NCBI GenBank assembly: GCA_018136815.1
Contig: CM030935.1
Coordinates: 124,001 to 188,000 of the forward strand
Reading direction: 5' to 3'
Length of the DNA: 64,000 nucleotides
DNA from: Isochrysis galbana
Taxonomy: Eukaryota; Haptophyta; Isochrysidales; Isochrysidaceae
A model generated the notes under the pieces. It was not told where the DNA came from. It saw only the letters and a list, made by a program, of their open reading frames with translations, and made no database searches. The position numbers and the translations under genes were made by a program. Positions 18,068 through 28,459 of the stretch are shown here, one piece after another; within the stretch, counting starts at the first letter, position 1; the number at the start of each line of letters is the position of its first letter.

Positions 18068-19843
18068 TTGGGCGCCGGTAGAGTGACTCCTAGACCGGAT
18101 ACAATAGAGGTATTGCTGCACGGTAGATGCGTATCAGTAGAACTTAACATTGACGAAATAAAGTATCGAGTAATGTCTGTTTATCTTAGCGCGACACCAG
18201 GCCCCCGGGAGAGGCAACTCACGAAATTAAAACATAAATTAGACAAAGTTGACGCGACCCCGATCTTAATCGGGGGAGACTTCAACTGCGTCGAAGACGG
18301 CGTGGACGACACCCGGCGAGCGGGGGACACGGCTTATCACAATGCGCACGGGGCGAAATGGAAAGCGATGGCTAAAAGCCGCCGACTGAGAGACGTGCAT
18401 CATACGATGCGCTTAGGCCCGAATGTAGGCTATACAAGGTTGGCAGCCACGATACACACAAGGATAGATAGGATCTATCACAGCATAGACACAGACGCAT
18501 TCCAATGGCAAAAGCACGGGCCAAGCCCGGACCTTTTTTCGGGCAAGGCCGCATCCGATCATCTACCTGTCCTCGCGACGTTCGAGACGCCGGGTTACAG
18601 GCCCGGACGTCGCTTCGACGCACCGATAGATCTGGAAATTATCCACGAAAAAGGGGCAATGAGAACGATAGAGATGCTCTTACAAGGAGCCGCACGTAAA
18701 ATGGATGAAGGAGAAAACCCGGAGTCAGTATGGGAGGACACGAAAAGCCACATAGCCACATTCCTAAAGGAAGAAACGGCGGAAAGGGCGACACCAACGA
18801 TACAATCCGATCTAGAACTGGAAGCCGCGAGGCGAAACATCCAGTTAGCGAGACAAGGGCCAAGCGAAAAGCTAACATCGGACATAGCCGAGATACAAAG
18901 GAAAATAGCGGAGGCTCGGAGTAGAATCCCGCTGAAAAATCTCCCACTCCACCGTCAGCTCCGTCGTGAGGATTTACATTCCAAGGAGTTTTTCGCGCAA
19001 CTAAAGCCGCGCAAATGGAAAGCCAACGTTGCCGAGCTATTCCGAACCAAAAACTGGGACCAACCTGTCCACTCGGAACTAGACACCGCTGTCTCGGATT
19101 ACGATATCAGGAGAGAGTTCCGAAGATACTACGTGTGGCTGTATTCCCCCAAGGGGGCCCAGAAAGTCCCGGAACTAGAAGCGGCGCTAGCGGACCACCC
19201 TCTTAGTGACATGGATAAGCGCCGCATAGAAGGCCGCATAGACGTCGAAGAAACCTTTCTGGCCATCCGAAGCATAGGCCCCGGCAAAAGCGCGGGCCCG
19301 GATGGGCTGCCGGCAGAAGTGTACAAGGCGCACGAGAAAGTGGCTGCGCCGATACTGACGAGGCTATATAACCTAGCGCTAGATAAGGGGACACTGGCGT
19401 ACACGATGCGGCAAGGCGACATAATCCTACTATACAAAAAAGGAGACGCGCGCGATCCGCGCAACTATAGACCCATCACGCTGCTACAAAGCGATTATAA
19501 AATCCTAGCCAAGATTCTAACCAATAGGCTAAGCAAAGTAATAGGCAAGATAATATCGGAGAACCAGCTGGGGTTCGTGCCGAGACGGCTCATTAGCGAA
19601 GCTACGCACCTCCTCCAGCTCACAAGAGCGTACCTAGACGAGACCGGAGAACCGGGCTTACTTCTGGCCCTTGATTGGGAGAAGGCATTCGACAGGGTCA
19701 GCTGGGAGTTTTACCACCTGGCCCTCAAATTACTCAACTTCGGCCCGAACTTCCAATCGCTCGCGAAAGCGCTCACATGCGAGGATGCTCGACCAATAAG
19801 AACGATAAAAACCAACGGGGGAGAAGTTACCCCTTCACGGTAG
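18068..19843 (+). CDS. LINE endonuclease (partial) and RT N-terminal part
   Basis: The frame begins inside the APE-type endonuclease. It keeps RVMSVYLSATPG, the catalytic ILIGGDFNCVEDG block and the terminal SDHLPVLATF motif, but lacks the early catalytic Asn and Glu blocks present in copy D. A helical linker follows, then the RT fingers: GKSAGPDGLPAEVYK, GDIILLYKKGDARDPRNYRP, KILAKILTNRL, LGFVPRR and LALDWEKAFDRVSWEFYHL (motif A). The frame ends at a one-base shift in ggggg-rich sequence near 19825, by comparison with copy G. Confidence 0.85.
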   Translation: MGAGRVTPRPDTIEVLLHGRCVSVELNIDEIKYRVMSVYLSATPGPRERQLTKLKHKLDKVDATPILIGGDFNCVEDGVDDTRRAGDTAYHNAHGAKWKAMAKSRRLRDVHHTMRLGPNVGYTRLAATIHTRIDRIYHSIDTDAFQWQKHGPSPDLFSGKAASDHLPVLATFETPGYRPGRRFDAPIDLEIIHEKGAMRTIEMLLQGAARKMDEGENPESVWEDTKSHIATFLKEETAERATPTIQSDLELEAARRNIQLARQGPSEKLTSDIAEIQRKIAEARSRIPLKNLPLHRQLRREDLHSKEFFAQLKPRKWKANVAELFRTKNWDQPVHSELDTAVSDYDIRREFRRYYVWLYSPKGAQKVPELEAALADHPLSDMDKRRIEGRIDVEETFLAIRSIGPGKSAGPDGLPAEVYKAHEKVAAPILTRLYNLALDKGTLAYTMRQGDIILLYKKGDARDPRNYRPITLLQSDYKILAKILTNRLSKVIGKIISENQLGFVPRRLISEATHLLQLTRAYLDETGEPGLLLALDWEKAFDRVSWEFYHLALKLLNFGPNFQSLAKALTCEDARPIRTIKTNGGEVTPSR

Positions 19844-22128
19844 GGAGCGGTATGCCGCAGGGATGCCCGCTCTCCCCGCTCACCTTCCTCCTCACGACGG
19901 AGGCACTCACCCGGGCCATAAACAACGACGACGACATAGAGGGAGTAGACCTAAATGGGTATAATCTGAAGATCAGCCAGTTTGCTGACGACACCGCGCT
20001 AATAGCTCGCGACTACAAAAGTCTTAAAAAGTCCCTGCATTGGGTGAAACTACACGAAAAGGCTACGGGAGGGAAGACAAACGAGAGCAAATTCCAGGGA
20101 CTCCGGATGGGGGCACAAAGGACTCGCAAACCTCCGTGGGATATGCGAACATATAACTGGATAGGAAACAGCGAATACCTGACAATATTAGGAGTCCCCT
20201 TGGGAGCGCCAGAAGCGCTCAAACCCTTTTGGTCGAAACTAGCGGACAAAGTTGACGAAAAAGTCTCTAAGCTAGCACCGGCCACCGAACATATGACAAT
20301 ATTCGGAAGAGCGGCCATAGTCAACTTTATGATATATGGCACGCCCAGATACTGGCTGCAGACACTATCCGCTCCGAAGTGGTTCCACACGCGGATCCAA
20401 AAAGCCGCGGACACTGTCCTCTGGACAAGCCCACACACCGGGAACCAGCGCAAATGGATCAAATACCCGCACTACGCCACATCTCATGAGAGGAGTGCGA
20501 CGAGGACAATGGGACTGGGGCTCCTAAATTGGCCGATTCACGTCAAAGCCCTCCAAGCTAAATGGATCCTAAATTACCTAAACGCAAGGAAAGCGATCTG
20601 GAAAAAAGCGCTTGACGCTTGGTTCTGTCGAACCGGACTAGGGAGAGGGGCTGTCCTCTCCACAATCCCATGTAAAACACTTACGAAGAGCCTCACGGGT
20701 AACCCGGCACTCCCGACATTCTGGAAGGAAGCCCTCAGAAATTTTAGAGAATTGGACATCCAGCCCTCGTTTCTAACGCGCGAAGGCGCACTCTCGCAAC
20801 CCATTTGGCACAACCCACACTTCCCCCCTCCCGATGTTCGAGCCTCTTGGGCACGATTGTGGGAGCACCTACATGCAAACGTGGTGCATAACATATTCAA
20901 AGAGAACAATACAAGGGAGCCATACACAAGGGAAGACTGCTCAGCTTATATCGAACACCTCCCAGAGGTCTTCAAACACGAGGGCCATACAATCAACAAA
21001 ACGAAATTCCTGGATTCTTGGGACGTCGTAGTTGACCACGCGAAACGCATACTCGAGAAATCATCAGAACGCCCACCGCCCGACGACGGAGTAAAAACCC
21101 GCCGGGCAGGCGTAAGCGCCCCTCACGAGCAAGAAGGAACGGAAAACGAGGAGATCAGAGTCTCCGACGATGATAAGTACATCAAGAAGGTCAATAACAT
21201 ATGGGTTCACACTGACACCGACTATCTCGGGGAGGCCTCCATCATGGGGAGCATAATAGATGCCGAAGAAGCGAAAAGCTACCATCCTCCGGCTTGTTGG
21301 GAGAATGGTTACAAAGGGCCTAAATATATGGAGTACCCACTGGCGGACGAATACGCCATACAAAAAGGTAAGACCGCGCTAGACGCGATCACGGTGGCGG
21401 ACATCGCCAAAGTCGTGACTAAAGCAGCGCGACACAACGCTCCGCAAGCAGCTAGAACAGCATGGGAAAAACGTTTGGACATCACGAAAGAGAACTGGAA
21501 ACACATAGCCAAGCTATATACCCTACCGCTACTGAAACACGCCGACAAACACCCACACTTCAAACACGTCACTCATAGAAGGATAGGAACCAGAAACAGA
21601 TTCGCGGCCAGCCCGACAATAAAGTGCAGGCTGTGCAACCGCTACCAAGAAGACTCGTGCCACTTGGCGTGGTGCCCCGCGACAAAGAACGTATTCGATG
21701 CCATAGACGCCATCGTCGATTATTCCCCAAGTTCGCATAGGTCCCGAAAACAAATAGCGAAAGATAGACTATTTGTGTATCCGGACGCAAACACTCCCGA
21801 CAGCTTGAAAACGCTCTATATAATAGCGTGGAGATACATAATAAGAGACTTCTATAGAGTAGAATTTGAGTCATACACATACCATCACATACCGGTTCTG
21901 GAAGCCACAATAGTAAGGTTCACATCCCTCGTCAGAAGCCGTGTCCCACCAGACACTATTAGCCAGGTGCGCACGCGCACTGCGTCCCAGGGAAGAAAAC
22001 CGAAACTCAAAAGCCCAATAGATCTTGCCACTCCCACCTTTATCGAAGATGACAGGGGCAGACTGAAGATGGGCGATAACCTCGGTCTAGTGGCGAAAGC
22101 ACTTGACCTCGTTGACAAGATCGCCTGA
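19816..22128 (+). CDS. LINE RT C-terminal part and knuckle
   Basis: After the frame change, the reading continues with YPFTVGSGMPQGCPLSPLTF (motif B) and KISQFADDTALIA (motif C). Next come the thumb and a long connector, then HFKHVTHRRIGTRNRF, the C-x2-C...H-x3-C knuckle (CRLCN...SCHLAWC), AWRYIIRDFYRVEFES and the conserved end LGLVAKALDLVDKIA. The frame is intact to 22128. Upstream in-frame sequence back to 19675 belongs to a different reading of motif A and is not part of this product. Confidence 0.85.
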   Translation, partial: RGRSYPFTVGSGMPQGCPLSPLTFLLTTEALTRAINNDDDIEGVDLNGYNLKISQFADDTALIARDYKSLKKSLHWVKLHEKATGGKTNESKFQGLRMGAQRTRKPPWDMRTYNWIGNSEYLTILGVPLGAPEALKPFWSKLADKVDEKVSKLAPATEHMTIFGRAAIVNFMIYGTPRYWLQTLSAPKWFHTRIQKAADTVLWTSPHTGNQRKWIKYPHYATSHERSATRTMGLGLLNWPIHVKALQAKWILNYLNARKAIWKKALDAWFCRTGLGRGAVLSTIPCKTLTKSLTGNPALPTFWKEALRNFRELDIQPSFLTREGALSQPIWHNPHFPPPDVRASWARLWEHLHANVVHNIFKENNTREPYTREDCSAYIEHLPEVFKHEGHTINKTKFLDSWDVVVDHAKRILEKSSERPPPDDGVKTRRAGVSAPHEQEGTENEEIRVSDDDKYIKKVNNIWVHTDTDYLGEASIMGSIIDAEEAKSYHPPACWENGYKGPKYMEYPLADEYAIQKGKTALDAITVADIAKVVTKAARHNAPQAARTAWEKRLDITKENWKHIAKLYTLPLLKHADKHPHFKHVTHRRIGTRNRFAASPTIKCRLCNRYQEDSCHLAWCPATKNVFDAIDAIVDYSPSSHRSRKQIAKDRLFVYPDANTPDSLKTLYIIAWRYIIRDFYRVEFESYTYHHIPVLEATIVRFTSLVRSRVPPDTISQVRTRTASQGRKPKLKSPIDLATPTFIEDDRGRLKMGDNLGLVAKALDLVDKIA

Positions 22129-22453
22129 AGCTGGGAAATACCTCCCCCCCCCCTCCTCGAAGAACCCCCTCGGCGAAGAACGCCGGAAACGAGCGACAAA
22201 ATATTAACGGCGTGACATGCACGCCAGCACATGGAAGAAACGGGCCACTCAGAGGCACAGGAGGAGGGCGAGAACACTCCACTGGGGGCCGGTGCACCCC
22301 GCCCAACTCAGCCCCCCCCACGACCTGGGCCCCTACGTAGAGCACAAGGGGAGATGCCGCAAGGCGGGAAGTGTGGGAGAGGAAGGGAAATGGGCGTGGC
22401 TACTGTAGCTGATCCCAAGGCCACGCGCGGGGCGAGACTATTAAAAGGTTTTT
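22129..22453 (+). promoter_or_regulatory. LINE copy E 3' UTR with conserved hairpin
   Basis: The 3' UTR contains gggccactcagaggcacagg, gtagagcacaaggggagat, a GCC-GCAA-GGC hairpin, and the end attaaaagg plus T-run. The same blocks occur in copy G, in LINE fragments at 7.4, 41.4 and 49.1 kb and, diverged, in the non-autonomous elements. This is probably the recognition site for reverse transcriptase. Confidence 0.75.
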
Positions 22454-22472
22454 TTTTGTCTTTCACAGGAAT
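22454..22472 (+). repeat. Right target-site duplication of LINE copy E
   Basis: Exact repeat of 16688-16706. Confidence 0.95.
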
Positions 22473-23475
22473 ACCCAACAACAGGTCTGCCCCAGCGTGC
22501 CCCTTGCGCTTGGCCCGTCGTAGTGCACGTCCCCCCCCCCCCCCCCCCCGATACCGAAGTCAAACGAATGAAGGGGGTAGTGTAAAGGGAGGGAATGTTC
22601 TAGGGTATAGATAGGTATAGGCGACAACTAAGTTTATACTTGGTTGCCCCATGGGGGGGCACGAGCCCCCCCCTCTCTCCACTCCTCCCCTGCCCCCTGC
22701 CATGGGGGAGGAACCACTACTCATCCTCCTGGCACGCCTGATGGCTTGCCAGGAGGCCACTGCCCTGCTGACCCACTCCCTTCCCCACAGGATCGCCCCA
22801 TTCGCCCATCCTGGCCCCTCGTGACCAGCCCATTGCTCCAACCCCTCCTCCCCCCCTGGTCGACAGGCAGACAGGTGCAGCGTGGGGGCCCCAGAGGCTC
22901 AGGAGCGCCAGCGAGGGGGAGGCAGGGGAGGCCAGGGCCCAGCCCCAGCCTCCTCTGCCCCCTGAGCTGGCCTCCAGGAGCCTCCAGGGGCCGCCAGAGG
23001 GCAGCTGGAGGCCTGCCGCAGGCGCGCCATCGCGCGTGCCGCAGGAGAGGGGAGAGAGCTCCGCCCACCGAAAAATTGGTAAGTCCCGCTCCTGTTTACA
23101 GGATAAGTCGGGACAGAGTCGGCCGCCCACTCGGAGACACAGGAGGAAGGGGGGGAAATGATCACCGGGGGGGGGCGCGGGCCACCGGACCATATCTAAG
23201 CCCTTCACCTCTATCCCCCTAGTAGTGCACGGGGGGAGCCGCCTTATGGCGGGGGGAGAAGGGCCGGGGGAGTGGGGGTGTAGAAAGTATGCTACGTGCT
23301 ACGTGTAGTAGGTAGTGGTTCCATTCGCCGCGAGTGCGGTAAGAATATTAGAAGTTTTTTTAAAGATAGGTATAGGCGAGCTCACGTGAGTCGGTACCGT
23401 GTGAGTGCAGGGTCCTTTATAGCTATAGCTAGCGGTAGTAGCCTTAATCTTCAGATGTTTTTTTTAAAGACTACG
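22473..23475 (+). mobile_element. LINE 3' UTR piece (D-like), interrupted
   Basis: The halves 22473-22624 and 23364-23475 together match 50250-50475: agtgcacg...poly-C...aatgaaggg-tagtgtaaaggga, then aggcga, gtgagtcggtaccgtg, agctagcggtagtag and the end aatcttcagatgttttttt. The insertion between them is the element at 22625-23363. No coding part is attached. Confidence 0.75.
22625..23363 (+). mobile_element. Non-autonomous LINE-derived element, complete
   Basis: The element is bounded by an exact 16-bp duplication (agataggtataggcga at 22609-22624 and 23364-23379). It starts caactaagtttatacttggt, like LINEs E and G, and ends gtaagaatattagaagtttttt. The inner part is GC-rich without a gene. 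The 3' third (cccactcggagacacaggagg...ctagtagtgcacggggggag, ccgcc-ttat-ggcgg hairpin) is a diverged LINE 3' UTR. It shares both ends with the LINEs, so it looks like an internally replaced derivative rather than a tRNA-type SINE. Confidence 0.88.
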
Positions 23476-23479
23476 AGCC

Positions 23480-24145
23480 AAAAGGCCCGCCCCCCCCTCC
23501 CCCGACGCCAGACCCAAAGTAGTGCACATGGCACATGGGACATGGGTCGACCCCCCGACACCGAACAATAAAAAGGAATGAGGGGGGCGAAAAGGGGAGA
23601 GAGGGTGGGGCAAGAGCGATGGCAGATGTAGACTCCAGTGGTAGGGATAGCGTATAGCAGCGTAGTAGTCACCTTCAAGAATATTTTTATGGGAGCATTT
23701 GTCAAAAAACAACCAAACTCGAGGTCGCGGCCTCTTGCCAACGGCAACGGCCTGCATATCGGGAGGGTGAATGGTTCCTTTCCCTTTCCCCTCTCAAGGA
23801 ATGAGTGAAGAGATGGGGGGCTCGTGCCCCGCCATTGGCGAACAAAGTATGAGCTTAGTTGTCTTCATGCCACTATGAAATTCTACGAAATTCAACAATA
23901 CAAGTAGAGTAGTGAACACTAACAACAACAACTAGCATGCTGGAATATGCAAGTGAGCACGGGCAACAGGGCACGCATCGGCATCGGCACAGACGGCGGG
24001 ACAGCGAGTAGACAGCAAGTGACATCAGCGCAAAGGCATTAGATGACCATGTGCCACTGACGCCGGGCTGCTGACAGCTGCCGGGGTAGCAGCCAGCGGT
24101 TGAGAGGGGGTTCTAGCCAGTGCCGGAAGGGCAAACGTAGAGCAT
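23480..24145. other. Unassigned, with an old minus-strand element end
   Basis: At 23800-23865 the reverse complement (acaactaagctcatactttg...gccaatggcggggcacgagcccc) is a diverged 5' end of the LINE-derived element. The block 23510-23600 belongs to the D-like 3' UTR repeat. The remainder holds no recognisable gene. Confidence 0.45.
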
Positions 24146-24482
24146 GCGGAACCTAGACTGCCTCCTTCATCCCTGCTTTTTGAGCTCCAGCGCGTGGATC
24201 CTCCTCATCGAGGTGCAGAATTATAGATACAACCAACAAATTACCCATGTGAGCATCGGAGAATGACGTTTGAGAATCGAGTATAGAAGGCAGGCGGGCA
24301 ATCCATGTGGTGGGCCACCATTTGGTTCCCACCAAGACATCAGAAAGGTCCTGGCATCACGAGAGTCGCTTGCTCTGGCGCTCGGCGCCGGCCAATCTTG
24401 CTGTCACGAGGAAAAGGATAAAACATCAACAAATGCACTTGCAGGATAAACTGTGACGCAAGCCCCCCGTGTGTTGCGAGGC

Positions 24483-24863
24483 TCAGCTGCAAACCCATCG
24501 GTCGGGCTCGCCGTCTTCCTCGATGAGGATGCACAATGTGTCACCGTTATCAAAGACGACGGGCCCGCAGATGACGTCGGTGCTGGCTGCCCATGCGGAC
24601 GTGGTATCCGTAAGCAGGCACGCTCGCTGGCTCGCTCGTGCACTTGCTGGCTGGGGCAAGGCAGGCCCTGCTGCAGCGGGCGCGGAGGCCTCACGCCATG
24701 CAGTATTACCAGCCGCCCTGCGCCGACGGAAGATGAGGCGGAGCGTGGCGCCGATGGCAGATGGGGCTGGTGGCGTCCTCAGCCCGCCGAAACAGCCGAG
24801 CCCGCTCGCCTTGCCCACTCCTAGAGCCAGGGCCAACAGCAGCTTCATCTGGTAAAGCTTCAT
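24483..24863 (-). CDS. Possible small secreted protein (hypothetical)
   Basis: The minus-strand frame from the ATG at 24863 (or 24848) starts MKLYQMKLLLALALGVGKASG, which looks like a signal peptide with an AxA-like end. The rest is Ala/Arg-rich and then acidic (ILIEEDGEPD). No domain is recognised. A downstream exon could exist in 24.15-24.45 kb, but I cannot fix splice sites. The call rests on the signal peptide alone and may be chance. Confidence 0.25.
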   Translation of the reverse strand: MKLYQMKLLLALALGVGKASGLGCFGGLRTPPAPSAIGATLRLIFRRRRAAGNTAWREASAPAAAGPALPQPASARASQRACLLTDTTSAWAASTDVICGPVVFDNGDTLCILIEEDGEPDRWVCS

Positions 24864-25055
24864 CCTCTGCCCCTCTCTCGGTTTCCTCGTCACGCTCGCT
24901 CTTTTCCCTCTGACCCAATCACGACATTTATTACATATTCTCCCCTCTTCTTCATCTTCTTTGAAGCGCAACCGAGGGCGGACGCCATACGATCGTGCGT
25001 CCCTTCCTTCCTTTCTCTCCCCCCACTCAACTACATGAAAGATGGAGTTCTTCAA

Positions 25056-25256
25056 TATCCGCAGCCGTCGCGGGTGTGCTGGCGGAATTCAATGGGAGAG
25101 AGAGAGTTCCCCTCTCTTCACGTTCAGTGGAGAGTAGGAGGCCTCCCACGGCAGTCCGTTTCTATCTGTAATCGGACGAACCTCTCGTGTTTCTATGAAG
25201 GGACACCACACGCGGGGCGCTGCCGGAGAGAGGAAACGCAGGGGGAGAGGGGGGAG

Positions 25257-25297
<41 letters not shown>

Positions 25298-25984
25298 AAG
25301 AGAGGGAGAGAAGAAGAAGGGGAGAACGGCAATCAGCGGCGACTCTTTGGAGGGGTCCCCCTACTCTCAGACCCCGGGAGAGGGAGAGAGAGAGAGGCTC
25401 AATCTCGCCGCCGCCTTCAAGACCTTCTTCTTCCCCTCTCCCCCCCCTCCTTCCTTAACCCTTCCCCCCCCCCCCCCTCCCAAGAAGCCGTGAGGAAGGG
25501 GGGGGGGGGGGGGGTCCATCGCCGCCTTCTTCTAGACCTTCTCCTTCTTCTTCTCTCTCTCCGCCCCAAACCCGTGAGATCGCCGCCTTCTAGACCTTCT
25601 CCTTCCGCCCCCCCCCCCCCCCCACCAACCCCCCCCCAAGCGCGCGCGAGGGCAAGGCAGGATTCGTCACTCGGACCTGTTTGACTGAGCAGTGATGGGG
25701 CATCAGTAGCGAGATCAGAATTTTTTTATATCGGTACCGGTTCACCTCGAGCTGACAACTGATCTAGCAGCTTTGAACGCCGCCGTCCGCTGCTTGTCGG
25801 CCCCTTGTTCACGTTTCCGTGAGTGCGCTCTCTGAGGGTATCTGGAGCCTGGCGTGGCCTAGACTAATTATAGTTATGCTGTGCTAGTGCGCTAGTGCCA
25901 TCTGCCAAATGCGCGGAGGTGTTGTATTCAGGCCTTTTGGGATGAATATTTCGGCATGAGTACGAGCCTCCATCGTAATAAACT
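25056..25984. other. Low-complexity tracts
   Basis: The stretch includes (GA)n at 25260-25295, poly-C runs at 25464-25480 and 25610-25640, a poly-G run at 25499-25514, and at 25921-25980 a copy of the dispersed repeat ttgtattcaggccttttggg. Open frames here follow the simple repeats and are not genes. Confidence 0.6.
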
Positions 25985-26366
25985 TCATAATATTCTTACC
26001 GCACTCGCGGCGAATGGAACCACTACCTACACGTAGTATACTTTCTACACCCCCACTCCCCCAGCCCTTCCCCCCCCGCCATCCGGCGGCTCCCCCCGTG
26101 CACTACTAGGGGGATAGGGGTGAAGGGCTTAGATATGGTCCGGTGGCCCGCGCCCCCCCCCGGTGATCCGTTCCCCCCTTCCTCCTCTGCCTACCGGGCT
26201 GGTGGCGGCCTCAGACCCGACTTATCCTGTAAACAGGTGCGGGACTTACCTATTTTCCGGTGAGCGGAGCTCTCGCTCCGCCCACCCCCCTTCTCCGCGC
26301 GCTCTCTCCCCTCTCCTGCAGGCACGCGCGATGGCGCGCCTGCGACGGGCCTGCAGCTGCCCTGTC
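25985..26366 (-). mobile_element. Non-autonomous LINE-derived element, 5' truncated
   Basis: On the minus strand it ends in the same 3' sequence as 22625-23363 (gcggtaagaatattat), with the ccgcc/ggcgg hairpin (26081-26096 area) and the gtaagtcccgcacctgtttacag block. Homology stops near 26366, where unrelated sequence begins. 5' truncation is usual for target-primed insertions. Confidence 0.8.
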
Positions 26367-26691
26367 GAATCCAGAGTATCTCTATACTCAAAGCGGATTC
26401 GATACTCGATAGTGCGAACGAATTTTGTTTTCAGGGCTTGTCTCGATGGTTCGCCGCTCGCTCGACATACTGAACACCGAGGCTTCACATCGCTCGTCAA
26501 TTCATTTGTCTCCTTCTTTGTTTGTTTCGAGCGTTTATGTTTGTTTCTCAGTTCTTTTGTTGATTGAGTGGTGTTAGTAGATTGAGTTTTGTGAGGTGGT
26601 CACGCGCGCCGTCGTCATGTAGCGCGTTCCCCTCCCTCCCTGTGCCTCTCTCTCTCTCAAGATTGTGCCCCGAATGAGACTTGACACGATC

Positions 26692-27446
26692 AATTAACTT
26701 CTTAATAGTCTCACCGCACACGCGGCCGTGGACCCTCTACTTTCTACTCACGCAGCAAAACTTTCTACACCCCCAATCCGCCGGCCCTTTCCCCCCCGCC
26801 ATCAGGCGACTCCCCCCGTGCACAACTAGGGGGATAGGGGAAAAGGGCTTAGATATGGTCGGTGGCCCGCGCCCCCCCCCCGGTGATCCGTTCTCCCCTT
26901 CTCCTCCTATGCCTACCGGGCTGGCGGCGTCCTAAGTCCCGACTTCTCCTGTAAACAGGTGCGGGACTTACATATTTTTCGGTGGGCGGAGCTCTCGCTC
27001 CGCCCACCCCCTTCTCCGCGCTCCCTCTCCTCTCTCCTGCGGCACGCGCGATGGCGTGCCTGCGCCAGGCCTGCAGCTGCTTGCTGGCGACCCCTGGAGG
27101 CTCCTGGAGGCCAGCTCAGGGGGCAGAGGAGGCTGGGGCTGGGCCCTGGCCTCCCCTGCCTCTCCCTCGCTGGCGTTCTTGAGCCTCTGGGGCCCCCAGT
27201 CTGCACCTGTCTGCCTGTCGAACAGGGGGGGAGGGGGGGTTGGAGCGATGGGCTAGCCACGAGGGGCCAGAACGAGCGATCCAGGCGTGCCTGTCAGTGG
27301 GAGAGTGGGTCAGCAGGGCAGTGGCCTCCTGGCAAGCCATCAGGCATGCCAGGAGGATGGGTGGTTCCTCCCCCACGGCAGGGGAGGAGTGGAGAGAGAG
27401 GGGGGCTCGTGCCTCCCCATGGGCGAACCAAGTTTAAACTTAGTTG
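26692..27446 (-). mobile_element. Non-autonomous LINE-derived element, complete
   Basis: An exact 13-bp duplication (acttgacacgatc at 26679-26691 and 27447-27459) bounds it. On the minus strand it starts caactaagtttaaacttggt and ends with a gactattaagaagttaatt tail. It matches 22625-23363 throughout, including the inner gtaagtcccgcacctgtttacag stretch. No protein is encoded. Confidence 0.88.
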
Positions 27447-27459
27447 ACTTGACACGATC

Positions 27460-28459
27460 GAGCATCCGCTTGATTCGACAGTTTAAAAACAGACCTCGCT
27501 CACATGCACGCCCTCGTCCGCGCCTCGCCATCCATCGCTTCGCACACAAGCCCACACATGCACATTGCGTACAAGCCCCATTGCACACCACCCGTTGCCC
27601 GTTGCCCGACCCCACTCTGACCCATGGGGTGAGCATGGCTCGCGTCTGCGGCAACGAGCGCGGTCAGCCTGCCTTCCTCCGCCATTCCCTTGCCTCTCGC
27701 CTCGCCTCCGCCTCGCCAAGCCTCCGCTTTCCACTGCCCCTCATCCTTCCCCATCAATGACACCCACTCATGTATGTCGTCTGTTCTTCTCTCTCTCTGT
27801 CGTTCTCTCCACCGCTCCTCCTACCTTTGAGGGCTGAGTCCCCTCAGCCTTAAGCACGCAGGCTGCCTCCTCCTCCTCCTCTTGCTCGTGGTTCGTCGCG
27901 ATCGATGGTGTGGTGGTGGTCTCGGTCTCTCTCTTTTTCCATCCTTTCCCCCGTTCGATACGTTTGGCTTTCCAATTTGTTACGACGGTTTGTCTCGTCT
28001 GGATTGTGGTTCTCAAAGATGTCAGCCTTGATCTCGAGCTCGCTTTCAATCTCCTTCTCGTGCTCGTTCTCGTCCGCGTGTTCGTCGCTTGGATCCTTGG
28101 TCTGTCTTCGGTCGTCAGTCCTCCTTCTTCTGTTGCGTCGTAGTTGAGCAAAATTCCCCGTTTCGATCGCTTGTGATCACTCCACTCGCTATGGCTAAGG
28201 CCACCATCGTTCAATCATTGATTCTCGTTCAGGCTTCGGCCATCCGCGTTCTCGTTCTCGATTCTCGATTCTCGATTCTCGTTAATTCTTGTTTTGATTT
28301 TGCTCTGAGTATGATGCTACTAAAGTGTGAGGTTTGGCGCTCGACGTCTCCTGGCTTCTGACTACGTTCCGAGTTCTAGTTCTTGGCCGCGTATGAAATT
28401 GTAGGAGGTGGGGGGTCAGAGCATAGATAGGGGTCGATTATCCAACTCACGCGCCGTCT
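27460..28459. other. No recognised gene; TC- and TCG-rich
   Basis: The sequence contains repeated ctcgttctcg-like motifs (28230-28290) and GA/TC-rich tracts. It may be an LTR-element leader, because a copia relic follows at 28460, but no LTR pair is visible. Confidence 0.35.

Larger units (their letters stand above)
16707..22453 (+). mobile_element. LINE copy E, both ends present
   Basis: The insertion is bounded by an exact 19-bp target-site duplication. It starts with caaaactaagtttatacttg, a small hairpin just 5' of the ATG, and ends with the 3' UTR core (GCC-GCAA-GGC hairpin at 22356-22365) and attaaaaggttttttt. ORF1 is read in 16733-17563 and 17567-18031, and the EN/RT part in 18068-22128. 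Relative to copy D, a segment holding the CCCH fingers and the first part of the endonuclease is missing near 18032-18067. ORF1 has one premature stop, and the RT frame has a one-base shift near 19825. The copy is therefore defective but full length at its ends, and its perfect duplication indicates a recent insertion. Confidence 0.93.

Noticed and set aside
25035-25684. Frames with RERERER and poly-Pro runs
   Set aside because: They follow (GA)n and poly-C tracts.
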